Shown here one piece after another: positions 11,601-20,968 of a stretch of DNA of 64,000 nt (position 1 is its first letter; each line of letters starts with the position of its first letter). The translations under genes were made by a program, and so were the position numbers. The DNA is from Prostheceraeus crozeri. Taxonomy: Eukaryota > Platyhelminthes > Polycladida > Euryleptidae. A model generated the notes under the pieces. It ran no database searches. It was not told the origin of the DNA and worked only from the letters and a program-made list of their open reading frames with translations. Where the stretch lies: positions 458,741 to 522,740 of the forward strand of contig CAJQUW010003146.1 of the NCBI GenBank assembly GCA_907163375.1, written 5' to 3'.

Positions 11601-12910
11601 ATCAAAAGATAATTTAAATTTATTTTCACTAACTATTGATTCTTCATTATCATCATCAATTGATTCTTCATCATCATCATAAATGGATTCTTCAACATCA
11701 TAAATTACACTTTTTGGTATAGGATGCCATTCCCTGATAGGATACCATTCTCTTATTGGAATATCTAACTCTAAATTACATTTTTTATCTGATAATATAA
11801 TAGAGAAAAATATTGGTCTTTGATCTCTTTTGGAAAATTTAATAACACCACCATAATCTGAATCACTTTTAGTTTTTATTAAAGATGATAAAATTTTAAA
11901 TTGATTAGATGTAAATCCTAATTTAAATTTTGTAGACCCGACACATAGCTGTCTAACAGTATCTTCAACTATTCCATCATTATTATTTTCAATTGTAAGA
12001 AATGAAATTTAGATAAATTTTGATTATATGTAGTATTAATATCATGTACATCAGTATGAGATATAAATTTTTCTTCACTTAAATTTTTATAATTACTAAT
12101 ATTTTCATAATCTTTTTTACGATTTACACCTTTTTCAGATGTTTCAGAATCATCATCATCTTTATCAGATTCTTCAATATGATTCAGAGGATTATTATGA
12201 TTATGATTATGGTCATTGTTAATAGTATAAGGTGTTGTCCACATATAAATTTTCTCTTGTTGAGCTAAACCATTTATGTAAGATTTTAACAAATTAATAT
12301 TTAAATTTGAATATAATCCTATATATGTATCATCATCATATCTTTGCGGCATTTCTAATGTTTCTTGTTTATAAATAGTGTCCCTATAATAAACTTGACA
12401 TAATAATTCTTCATTATGTTTTTTACTCTCTATATGAATGTTATATTGATTTTGTTCATCAACAAATAATCTAATTTTTTCTTTGGAAAAAGATTTTAAT
12501 TTTTTAACTAATTCTTTAATATTGATATAATTAATAATTTTAGTTTCTATCCAATCAGTATTACTAATCGGCAAAACTGCTCTAATAAAACCATAAACAT
12601 TATTATGACCTATTATAACCATGTTTTCTTTATTTAATTCAACATAAGCCACATCATTATATTTACTTACTATATCCATAAATTTAATAAACGGGTCTCC
12701 TGGAAATAAACAATAATTAGTTTCTATAGAAGGTAAACCTTTAGTCTGTTCTCTAAATATTTCTGCTTGTAATTCAAATAAAATATTAACATCTATACAT
12801 GGATTATTATAATTATCAAAACATTTATTTTCAAATCCCGTTGATCTCATCGAATAAGAAGAACAGGATGATGCGGACGAATATAATTTTTTTAAATTTG
12901 GTTTTTCCAT
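11577..12910 (-). pseudogene. Sliding-clamp (PCNA-fold) like protein of element 1, candidate
   Basis: Not a confident family call. The N-terminal half shows the PCNA domain-1 rhythm: FIKFMDIVSKYND, VAYVELNKENMVIIG, VYGFIRAVLP, then NIKELVKKLKSFSKEKIRLFV and a YNIHIESK strand. The C-terminal half has KFKLGFTSNQFKILSSL, then GGVIKFSKRDQRPIFFSI, which resembles the second-domain end of PCNA (hydrophobic helix, VTLSM, PLVVEY). Between and after these are long acidic Asp/Glu/Ser runs. It lies directly upstream of and co-oriented with the polymerase gene, which suits a processivity factor. The region appears broken. It could instead be an unrelated virion protein with similar strand spacing. Confidence 0.45.
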
Positions 12911-12956
12911 TTTTTTATTTTTATTAGAAAAAATTTTATTTTTTTATTGTTAAAAA
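12911..12956. promoter_or_regulatory. Short divergent intergenic spacer of element 1
   Basis: Only 46 bp of A/T-rich sequence separate the start of the clamp-like gene (minus) from the fibre-like gene (plus), so promoter elements for both must lie here or within the genes. The run just before the clamp ATG (TTTTTTATTTTTATTAG-like) resembles the one before the polymerase start near 11417. Confidence 0.4.
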
Positions 12957-13897
12957 ATGATGTTACCAAATGTTGGTGGAGGTGCATATATCCCGAATAA
13001 TCGTGAATTAGAAATAGAGATAGAAAATTATATCATGAAAACTGGAGACGTTTTATCTGGTCCATTGCATCTTTCTATTCTTCCGCAACAAAATACAGAG
13101 TTAACAAATAAACAATATGTTGATACACAAATCAATGACTTAAAAGAAAAATATATAAACGATGTTTTGGTTCCACTGATGAATGAATTAAAGTTGCCTA
13201 AACTTAATGAATCATTAAACTTAAACTTAATGAAACTAAATCATTAAACGAAAAATTATTAAAACTTGATAAAAAGGATAGAGAGCTAGAAGCAGATATA
13301 GCAAAACTTTTTAAAAAGATTTCTGAACAATCAAAAATTTTAATATTACTTTCTATAAAGTTAAAATCTGCAGTCATTAAAAATAAACATCAGATACAAC
13401 TATTGAAAGAACAATTAGAAGATGAAATAGAAAAACTACCTGAAAGAATTAAATAAAAATTAAAGCAGTTACAAACTACATTCCAAAAAAGTGTTGATGA
13501 ATTAAGTTCTAAAATTACTCAACAAATGAAAAAGATGAATAGAATAATCAATGAAGTAAACTCGCTTAATGAAAAAGTTGATAAAATGAAAACTCTTAAA
13601 ATCAATTTAGAAAATGAATTAAAGAAAAATCTACAAGAAAACTCTAAAGAAAATAAAGAACAGTTAGATTCTGTTAAAAGACAATTAGATGTTCTTAAAA
13701 TTAAGTTAAATGCTCTTAAAACGGCGTTGAAGATGAATCAGGAGAAAATGCAAGTTAATAGAAAAGAAATTAAAGTACATCACACGCTACTTGACGCAAT
13801 AGATAAAGTGCAAAAGAAAATTAATAAAGTTATCACGAAGTTGTTGGACATTCACAAAAGTCAATCTAAAACGGACCAAAGGTCCTCGAGGCTTTAG
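12957..13897 (+). pseudogene. Fibre-like coiled-coil protein of element 1
   Basis: The N-terminal segment reads MKTGDVLSGPLHLSIL, then ELTNKQYVDTQINDLKEKY. This closely mirrors the GPL(T/N)L...(N/T)KQYVD motif repeated in phage tail fibres and related viral fibre proteins. The remainder is about 200 residues of charged heptad-rich coiled coil (for example LEEEIEKL-type and NSLNEKVDKMKTLK stretches), low in Gly and Pro. By analogy with adenovirus fibre and phage tail fibre it may be a trimeric attachment fibre. It sits between the clamp-like gene and the virion genes. The region is broken. Confidence 0.5.
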
Positions 13898-13942
13898 CCG
13901 ATCGTAAATATTTTTCCCAAAAGTCAAATTTAATCCTAAAAA

Positions 13943-14509
13943 ATGCCTATAATTTATAAACACAATCTTAAACATTTTGCTTCAAATCAAAAAATTGCTC
14001 ATGAACCATCTATGAAATCTGTTTATCATTATGACAGTGTAGAAACAGTCGGAACACAAAAGTTCCTAGCCACCGCAGGTGCCGTTCAAAAAGAAGGGGA
14101 TGGTATATTTTCTGGTATTGGAAGTATCGTTAACCTAATTAAAAATAATAAAGATTTGATTACATCTGCTGCAAAAGGAGCAGCTGCTATAGGTAGTACA
14201 GCTAGTGCAATATCAAATGCTGTTAAGTCTCAAAACGAATTAAAACAACTAGAAGCTATTCGTAAACTTAGGAATGATTCTGAAGAACTAAAAAATTTAA
14301 AAAAACTTTCAGAGGAAACAAAAAACAAAATTGCTAACATAGCTGTTGGGGAAACCTTGAGGAGCGGAGCTCCGTCTGATAGTAAACATAAGAAGAAATC
14401 AGGCGTAGCCATAAAACGTTCAATTGAAGAAATAAGAGGCAATGGCGTGAGCAGCAACCTTCGGTCTAACCAGCAAAGCTGTAGCGGAGCTGGTCTAGCA
14501 AAATTCTAA
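13943..14509 (+). CDS. Small virion-type protein with Gly/Ala hydrophobic helix (element 1)
   Basis: About 188 residues, not assigned to a named family. The middle holds a weakly hydrophobic Gly/Ala/Ser helix (KGAAAIGSTASAISNAVKS) preceded by a GDGIFSGIGSIVNLI amphipathic segment. A charged helix (LKNLKKLSEETKNKIA) follows, then a Lys/Arg/Ser tail ending GAGLAKF. Such membrane-active or core-like small proteins are usual beside the capsid gene in Polintons and adintoviruses. Its C-terminal portion includes GC-rich mini-insert sequence (about 14347-14375 and 14433-14500). It reads through without a visible break. Confidence 0.5.
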   Translation: MPIIYKHNLKHFASNQKIAHEPSMKSVYHYDSVETVGTQKFLATAGAVQKEGDGIFSGIGSIVNLIKNNKDLITSAAKGAAAIGSTASAISNAVKSQNELKQLEAIRKLRNDSEELKNLKKLSEETKNKIANIAVGETLRSGAPSDSKHKKKSGVAIKRSIEEIRGNGVSSNLRSNQQSCSGAGLAKF

Positions 14510-14640
14510 AATTATATTTTAGTAAAATTTTTTAGTAAAATTTTTTTAGTAAAATTTTTTTAGGAAAATTTTTTTAGGAAAATTTTTTAGTAAAACTATT
14601 TTAGTAAAATTATTTTAGTAAAATTTTTTTAGTAAACTTT
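14510..14640. repeat. A/T tandem repeat before the capsid gene
   Basis: About nine imperfect units of TTTTAGTAAAATTTT (13-16 bp, some with TTAGGAAAA) fill the spacer between the small virion gene and the capsid gene. Confidence 0.85.
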
Positions 14641-14685
14641 TTCTGTCTGTGAGAAAAACAAAAAGTCAAATTATTTTTTATAAAA

Positions 14686-16037
14686 ATGTCTTCGCTTATC
14701 GAAAATAAATTTAGATTAGACGACCCTCCGTTCGTCAGTTACAATCAAAAAAAGAATGATTATATAAGAATTGCTATGAATCCCGGATCTTCTAGTAGAG
14801 TAAATACTGGAGGAGATTTAATTTTTGAAGTCGATAATCAGCAGAGTTATATATATTTACCTGATTCATTTTTATACTGTGAATATTCTTTATATAGTGA
14901 TGCCAATTTTACAACACCATTACCAGAAACCGATAATGTTGCACTAGAGAATAATTTCTTTCCAAAATTATTTACACAAATGCGTTTAGATGTTGCAACT
15001 CAAAATATAGAAACATTAAGTGATTCTCCAGGTGTAATTGATACAATGCTTAGATTTGTAACAATTGGTGAAAATAATAAAAAGTATGATATCGAAGGTT
15101 GGTTTCCTGATACTAATGATGGTATAATTGTTGATGATTTAACTCACGCTGGAACAGATGCAGCAGGAATTGCGAAAGATGTAGAAAATATTGCAAAACA
15201 TTTAAATAAAACAAATAATGATGCATATAAAGAAAGACGTGAATTTAACAAGAAAAGTAAACAGACAGTAAATTAGTCATTGTCTCCATTATTCGGATAT
15301 TTAGATTATGATAAAATATCATATCAATTAAAATTTAAATTAATAATTCATCGTACAGCAAATAATGAATTAATCTTTTTTGGTAAGACTGGAAAAAAGC
15401 ATATTTAAAAATTGATAGACTTGAATGGTGGATTAAGCATATTACTCCTAGTTTAGAGATTGAAACAGCCATTGCAACAAGATTAAATACTAACAAACCA
15501 ATTCCAGTTAATTTTCTAAAGCGTACTGCTAGTTCAGTAACTTTTTCAGAGCAAAGATTTAACTGGCATTTTACTAGAACTGCGAATACTCCAAGATATT
15601 TATTACTAACATTTCAAAGAAATAATTCTCCAAGTTTTGATAAGAACAACAATCTTTTTCATATTAATACAATTCGAAGTCTACAAGTTTCATTAAATCA
15701 AACCCGTTATCCAATTGATCCATTAAGATTCGATGATACCAATAATCAATTTATGGAAGGATATGATTCTTATCGAAATCTTTGTATAGAATTTGGAGTT
15801 GAACCACAATTAACTCCTGGAGATTGGAGACATTTATATCCTGTTTTCTGTTTCGATTTAAGTGCACAATCTGAAGATATTATCAAGACTGGTTGTGATG
15901 TAACAATTAATATTGAAAAGAAAGATTCCACAACATCATTGATGGCTTATGGATTATTGCTAGAAGATGTAAAATATTCTATTGAAATTCTTAATGGAAA
16001 GATGGCTAGGATTAATCAATTTTTTTTCATAACTTAA
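14686..16037 (+). pseudogene. Major capsid protein region of element 1
   Basis: The product begins MSSLIENKFRLDDPPFV and contains NDYIRIAMNPGSSSRV, then a run of beta-strand segments (DLIFEVDNQQSYIYLPDSFLYC-like). Later parts include QRFNWHFTRTANTPRYLLLTF-type and YPVFCFDLSAQSEDI strands. Strand-rich composition, size of about 450 residues and position between small virion genes fit a double-jelly-roll hexon of the adintovirus/Polinton type. It differs clearly from the capsid proteins of elements 2 and 3. The region is broken. Confidence 0.6.
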
Positions 16038-16175
16038 AATTTTGACAACTAGAATAGATTAAAATTTTTGATAACTTAAAATTTTTTCATAACTAGAATA
16101 GATTAAAATTTTTGATAACTTAAAATTTATTCATAATTAGAATAGATTAAAAATTTTTGGTAACTTAAAATTTTT
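16033..16175. repeat. About 52-bp tandem repeat, three units
   Basis: The unit contains AACTAGAATAGATTAAAA and TTTTTGATAACTTAAAA. Three units separate the capsid region from the next gene. Confidence 0.85.
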
Positions 16176-16183
16176 TATTAAAA

Positions 16184-16666
16184 ATGTCGCAAGCGAAAAG
16201 TAATAATAATAAAACTGTTGAATTAAAATTACGTAATATTGTTGACAAAAATACCCCTAAAACTATTACGATTAACAAAAAAAAGTATTACATAATTAAA
16301 CCAATGATAGAGAATATTCAATTACAAGAAGAAAAGAATGGCGGGATTCTCCCATTAATTCCCCTAATAATAGGTGGCATAGCAGCTGCAGGAAGTGTTG
16401 CAGATGGGACAGCTGGTATTGTCCAAGCAGTAAATAAAAATAAATCAGATAAAGCAGCATTAGAAGAACAAAAACGTCATAATAGAGAGTTAGAGAAAGT
16501 TGCTAGGGGTGAAGGAGTAGTAGATAATTTTATTAGTAAATTAAAATTAGTTGATGAAGGAAAACGAGTTCTTAAAAATATTCTCCACAATGTTGATGAT
16601 TTAATTGAAATTAAAGAAACAAAAGATGGTTCTGGAATATATCTAAGTCCTAGTATGATTCGGTAA
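16184..16666 (+). CDS. Polinton-type small membrane-active virion protein (element 1)
   Basis: 160 residues. A basic N-terminus is followed by a strongly hydrophobic GGILPLIPLIIGGIAAAG segment, then Gly/Ala sequence and EEQKRHNRELEKVARGEG. The tail ends GSGIYLSPSMIR. The GG-ILPLIPLI-GG segment, the following RHNRE-type helix and the G-x-G-I/L-Y-L tail recur in small virion proteins of Polintons and adintoviruses, possibly protease-processed. It lies between the capsid region and the PLA2-integrase. It is not broken as read. Confidence 0.55.
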   Translation: MSQAKSNNNKTVELKLRNIVDKNTPKTITINKKKYYIIKPMIENIQLQEEKNGGILPLIPLIIGGIAAAGSVADGTAGIVQAVNKNKSDKAALEEQKRHNRELEKVARGEGVVDNFISKLKLVDEGKRVLKNILHNVDDLIEIKETKDGSGIYLSPSMIR

Positions 16667-16675
16667 TAACCTCAG

Positions 16676-16691
16676 GACCTTTGGTCCATAA
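16676..16691. repeat. GC-rich palindromic mini-insert
   Basis: GGACCTTTGGTCC, a perfect inverted repeat in otherwise AT-rich DNA. The same arms (GGACC...GGTCC) occur at 13874-13888. Confidence 0.6.
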
Positions 16692-16736
16692 GGTAAAAGA
16701 TTTATTTTATCTTTTAAATTTTTTTTATCTTTTAAA

Positions 16737-18025
16737 ATGAATTCTAAAAATTCCGAAAATTTAATTAAATTAAAAATTGCTAACTTAGATTTATTAAATT
16801 ATCTATTAAACAAAAATAAAAACTCAAATTGTCAGCATATTGGAGGTGACAGACAAAAAACATTAGAAAACTTTCCTGGATTTATTTGGAGTAAATATTC
16901 GAAAGAAAAACATCTTCCTGGTCATTCATATACTGGTCCAGGAACTCGATTAGATATAAGACTAGATGAGAATAATAATCCAAAACCAGATGAAGAACCA
17001 ATAAATAGAGTAGATGCCGCCGCTTATAGACATGATTTAGCTTATCGAAATCATGATCTAAGTTCTCGACATGCAGCTGATAAGAAGATGATTCAAGAAT
17101 TAGATAGTATTCAAAATCCTACATTTAGAGAAAGAATTGAAAGAATGTTTGTTAAGAAAGCTTTACAAGCTAAAATATTATTCGGTCAGGGGATAGATGA
17201 AACGACAGCAAAGTTGTCTGAGAGCAACGCTCGAACCTACGCCTCCGAAATTCATAAAGAATACAGAAGGCCTAAATATTTATTGAAAGTAAAAGTATTT
17301 AATAAAGATGATATTTGGAGTGCTGATCTTATTCATATGCCGAATGAAAGGGACTACAAATACGCATTGACCGTTATAGATTTATATACACGATACGCTT
17401 GCGTAAAGCCTTTAAAAAATAAAAGTGGTCTATCAGTTAAATATGCGTTTGAAGAAATCTTTAAAGAAAGTAAGAGAAAGCCAAAAAAATTGTTTGTAGA
17501 TAAAGGGTCGGAATTTTATAACCGAAACGTTCAGCCACTATTTGAAACTGTTTATTCAACTGAAAACGCTGGAAAAGCTGTAGTGATAGAAAGATTCAAT
17601 CGGACGTTAAAAAATAAATTATTCAAGAAATTTACTGAGCAAAGAAATCAGAAATGGTTGAAGATATTACCAGGAGTTGTAGAAGAGTACAATAATAAAG
17701 TTCATTCTGGTATTGAAGAAACTCCAAAGAATGCTTCTGACGACCCTGATTTGATAAGAAAAAAATATTCGAGAATAATTATTCGAATGAGAGTAATCCG
17801 AATTTGCAGAAACTTAAGCCGAAATTTAAAATTGGAGATAGAGTTAGAATATTTAAATATAAGAATAAATTTGAAAAAGGCTTCGTCGGATACTGGACGA
17901 AAGAGATATTTGAAGTTTGTAAAATAAATCAAACTTATCCGATTACTTACGAAATCAAAGATTTAGATGATGAAGATATCAGAGGCCGATTTTATCAAAA
18001 TGAATTACAACGAAGTGATTTTTAA
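16737..18025 (+). pseudogene. PLA2-like domain joined to Polinton integrase (element 1)
   Basis: Residues about 45-120 match the parvovirus-type phospholipase A2 fold: a YTGPGT calcium loop (GPG at 67-69) and the catalytic HDLAY helix (HD at 99-100). From about residue 165 a retroviral-type integrase follows, with ASEIHKEY, IWSADLIHM (D197), LFVDKGSEFYN (D255) and VVIERFNRTLKNKL (E285). The end of the region encodes an SH3/chromo-like tail (GDRVRIFKYKNKFEKGF). In related elements the PLA2 is thought to breach membranes during entry and the integrase inserts the genome. The two domains are in one continuous reading stretch. The C-terminal part of the region is broken. Confidence 0.75.
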
Positions 18026-18081
18026 TTTTTGGAACTAACGTTTCGGGAATGAAATTCCCTTGTTAGGCGTAGCCATAGAAC

Positions 18082-18540
18082 CTACGGTTCGTTCAATTCT
18101 AACATAATATCAAGAAATGGTACTCCTTTTTGTAATTTAAATAAAACATAAAGACATAATTGACCACAATAAGTAGTTCCCGGTTTTTGAATTTGAAATG
18201 TATTATAAATTCCATTGCCAAGTAATTTTTTGACTTCATTTGTAGGTGGAAGTCCATAAGAGTCGAACCAATAGTTCTCAGCCTCTGGGCGGTCGAAATA
18301 GTAATTATCTCGATTTTTATTAAAGATACCTGCAGACCAATGTACTCCTTTTTGGTCTGACGTATGAAGATTTGTTATGAAATTTATAGTTATTGTTGGC
18401 TTATTTTTTAGGAATTGTAATTCGTCTCTCATTAGAACATGAAAATTCTTTATTCCCAATTGATTTGCGATTTTCTTTAAATCGAAATTTGTAGTTGTTT
18501 GTGTTCCATATAATTTCAAAAACTCATTTATGTTGCTCAT
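18082..18540 (-). CDS. PRO: Adenain-like cysteine protease of element 1
   Basis: 152 residues, the usual length of Polinton maturation proteases. The catalytic set is visible: H67 (GVHWSAGIF), D93 (WFDSYGLPP), Q118 (FQIQKPG) and C125 (YCGQLCLYVLF). By analogy with adenovirus adenain it would cleave virion precursor proteins. It is the last gene of element 1 and is convergent with the integrase. The spacer between them (about 18058-18095) holds a GC-rich palindrome (GAACCTACGGTTC). No break is seen. A second partial 5' copy lies at 18838-18967. Confidence 0.85.
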   Translation of the reverse strand: MSNINEFLKLYGTQTTTNFDLKKIANQLGIKNFHVLMRDELQFLKNKPTITINFITNLHTSDQKGVHWSAGIFNKNRDNYYFDRPEAENYWFDSYGLPPTNEVKKLLGNGIYNTFQIQKPGTTYCGQLCLYVLFKLQKGVPFLDIMLELNEP

Positions 18541-18586
18541 TTTATAATAAAAAAATTTCTTAAGGGACCCCTAGAAGTCAGAAGGG

Positions 18587-18741
18587 AGGGGGTATTGATT
18601 TAAAACTGTTCTCTAATGATGACTTTTTTTACTACTTGGGGGGGGGTATTGATTTAAAACTGTTCCACAATGATGACTTTCCTTACTACTTGGGGGGGTA
18701 TTGATTTAAAACTGTTCTCTAATGATGTCTTTCCTTACTAC
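18587..18741. repeat. 52-54 bp tandem repeat, three units
   Basis: GGTATTGATTTAAAACTGTT starts at about 18591, 18645 and 18697, each unit followed by an AATGATG(A/T)CTTTCCTTACTACTT-like end and a G run of variable length. Confidence 0.9.
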
Positions 18742-18837
18742 TTATTCGATTTTGAAATGATTTAATTTAATCTAAATTAAAACGTTACATTGTTACATTT
18801 TATTAGTAGAGTTAGTGTTTCGTACATCTTTTATCAA

Positions 18838-18967
18838 TAGTAATTCATCCTTCATCAATATGTGAAAATTCTTTATTCCCAATTGATTAGCAATCTCATT
18901 TAAATCGAAATTTGACGTGGTTTTGTCTGCCGTATATTTTTAGAAAGTCTCTAATGTTACTCATTTT
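18838..18967 (-). pseudogene. Second, partial 5' copy of the element 1 protease gene
   Basis: The sequence matches the first 40 or so codons of the protease at 18082-18540 (MSNI.(D/E)FLK.YG at the start, NQLGIKNFH later) but is diverged. It lies beyond the 52-54 bp tandem repeats. It implies a duplication or a second related element at this edge. Confidence 0.7.
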
Positions 18968-19096
18968 TATGGAAGATAAAATGTTTCTATTACATTCTCG
19001 CAAATGTAAAATTAAAAACAACACATGGATATTTCAATTTGGTTACATCCACTTTTCATACATTCAATTTGGATACATTGAAATACATGTAAATTT

Positions 19097-19323
19097 GTCC
19101 ACGGGTGGACACGTTTTAATTGGTTGAAACACTCTATTGTATTTACATGTGCAACAGGAAATAACATTGCATATAAAACAGGAAATAGCATTGCATATAA
19201 AACAGACAGATACAAGTTTTCTAAACAATGGGATTTCTGTCCACGGGTGGACACGTTTTAATTGGTTGAAACACTCTATTGTATTTACATGTGCAACAGG
19301 AAATAACATTGCATATAAAACAG
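19097..19323. repeat. 85-bp direct repeat with 57-bp spacer
   Basis: Bases 19097-19181 and 19239-19323 are essentially identical. Each starts with the hairpin GTCCACGGGTGGAC and contains CTATTGTATTTACATGTG. A shorter echo of the GCATATAAAACAG end also occurs in the spacer. No protein is evident. Confidence 0.9.
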
Positions 19324-20489
19324 AGGGGTTTCAAGAATGATAAATTTTCTTCACAGCGCGTCTAATGTTAACGCGTTGATTTGATTAGTTGAATGACGCA
19401 GTATTTTAGCTGAATGGCGCACCATTATTCAAGAGAATATAATGAAATGGCATAGGTCTAAACATTGAAAATAAAGTGTCGTGCGGCCGTCGCAGTAACA
19501 AAGCGGGGATACACATCCAATTTCCATTGAATATGACAGCGCAATATTGTCGTTAAAAGACGCACCATTGTTTGAGAGAAGAATGGAATCATTTGGAATG
19601 TCACATAATTGCTTTACACAATGAAGTCAATCTTCCGATAACGTTAGGTCGTGACTTTAAAAGTACAATAGAAACAGACACCCTACAAAGCATAGGAAAA
19701 TTGTCTGCTAATTTACCTAATCTCATTGCAAATGAAACTTCGGTGCGTGAATAATTGATCTGATTTTGCTTCAAGAGACTATAAAAATAAGTCTTGTCAT
19801 TAACACAAACAGAGAGCAGATAGTTGATGTGCTTACCGATAAAAATTTTACACATAACACTGAGTGAATTGTTTCTTTTTTCATGCAACAAGAATTTGTG
19901 TAAGTTTACAATTGTATTATTCTCTCCACCATTTGGCTCTATGAAATCACTCAAAGAATCTGTAAATTCATGCCTCTCAAAATATATTCCTCTCCAATTC
20001 CTCCCGTAATTTTTTCATCCTCCCTGGCAACGATTGTTTTCTTCTATCTTCAAATTGATCTTGTCTCATTTTGAGAAATATATGACGAGAGCGTTTTGAC
20101 GCAACCTTCACTGACAAGAAACACTGTTAAATTAAATAAGTCTTCAGCACAATTGTTTGAAATAGCCATATCGATTATTGTTGTTGTGTATTGTTTCACG
20201 GCATTGCAGCCGGAGTAGGATTTGTTGGTTATATATTCCACGTCTTACAAATGTCTAAGTGGGTGTAGCAGCTGTTTGTTCTTTCATACATTGTTTCCTT
20301 TCAAATGTTTGAGTGGGAAGTCACAGCTCTTTACACTGAAATGCCTTTTCTTCATAAATGCGAGAAGCAGATGTTCTCTACAATGGAGTGTTCATCTGAG
20401 TGCAAAGCAGTAGATAAATTGTAAGAACGCCTGATGAAATGACAATTGTAAATACTCCTAAACTTATTGTTAAGAATATGTCAATTCCT
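19324..20489. other. No recognisable gene
   Basis: Two diverged units beginning GCGCACCATT / ACGCACCATT (about 19417 and 19560) suggest an old repeat. Short open frames exist on both strands around 19572-19954 but neither shows a known motif. Confidence 0.5.
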
Positions 20490-20960
20490 TCAAATATTAT
20501 TAGACACATGATATATTTTAAAAACCTGAAAAACGTCTAAACTCATGAATTTGAAATTCTCAACTTTTATGATTTTCGGTGTCCTTAAACGGTCATGATT
20601 TTCAAGGTAAAAATTGTAATTCTCAAATTTGAGATTCTTAACTTTTATGATTTTCGGTGTCCTAGAACGGTCATGATTTTCAAGGTAAAAATTGTAATTC
20701 ACAAATTTGAGATTTTGAAAAATTTGAAAATTGGGTATTTTTAAAAACGCCCAAATTTATGAATTTAGGTCTTCATAACCTGAAAAAGGGTTGAAATTCA
20801 TAAATTTAGACCATTTATAAAGTACCATTTTTTGAAAAAACGGTATCTTTAAAAACGACTAAACTCATGAATTTAGGTCTTAAAAACCTGAAAAAGGGTC
20901 TAAATTCATGAATTTATGTCGTTTTTAAAGATACTATTTTTTGAATTTTATGGTGTCCTG
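20490..20960. repeat. Imperfect tandem repeat array (about 78 bp and shorter units)
   Basis: Units share CTTTTATGATTTTCGGTGTCC, ACGGTCATGATTTTCAAGG and AAATTCATGAATTTA(G)GTC. Two roughly 78-bp units lie at about 20560-20715, followed by shorter, more diverged units that end against the truncated Penelope element. The last unit (TGGTGTCCTGGAACGGTC) directly abuts it. Confidence 0.75.
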
Positions 20961-20968
20961 GAACGGTC

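Larger units (their letters stand above)
6636..18967. mobile_element. Polinton/adintovirus-like fossil, element 1 (AT-rich)
   Basis: The region is much more AT-rich than its surroundings. It carries a linked virion/replication set: packaging-ATPase tail, B-family polymerase, clamp-like gene, fibre-like gene, two small virion genes, capsid protein, PLA2-integrase and adenain-like protease. The left part is displaced beyond the Penelope insertion and is not in the window. The right limit is inferred from a second partial protease copy ending near 18967; I could not define terminal inverted repeats. It is broken, with roughly half a dozen breaks in what is visible, and is older than the Penelope insertion it contains. 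Confidence 0.8.

Noticed and set aside
18591-18741. Three-unit tandem repeat as a CRISPR-like array
   Set aside because: Units abut without unique spacers and the setting is eukaryotic; a minisatellite.
19572-19954. Overlapping frames on both strands as a possible host gene
   Set aside because: Neither strand shows a recognised domain, and no promoter or splice support was found.
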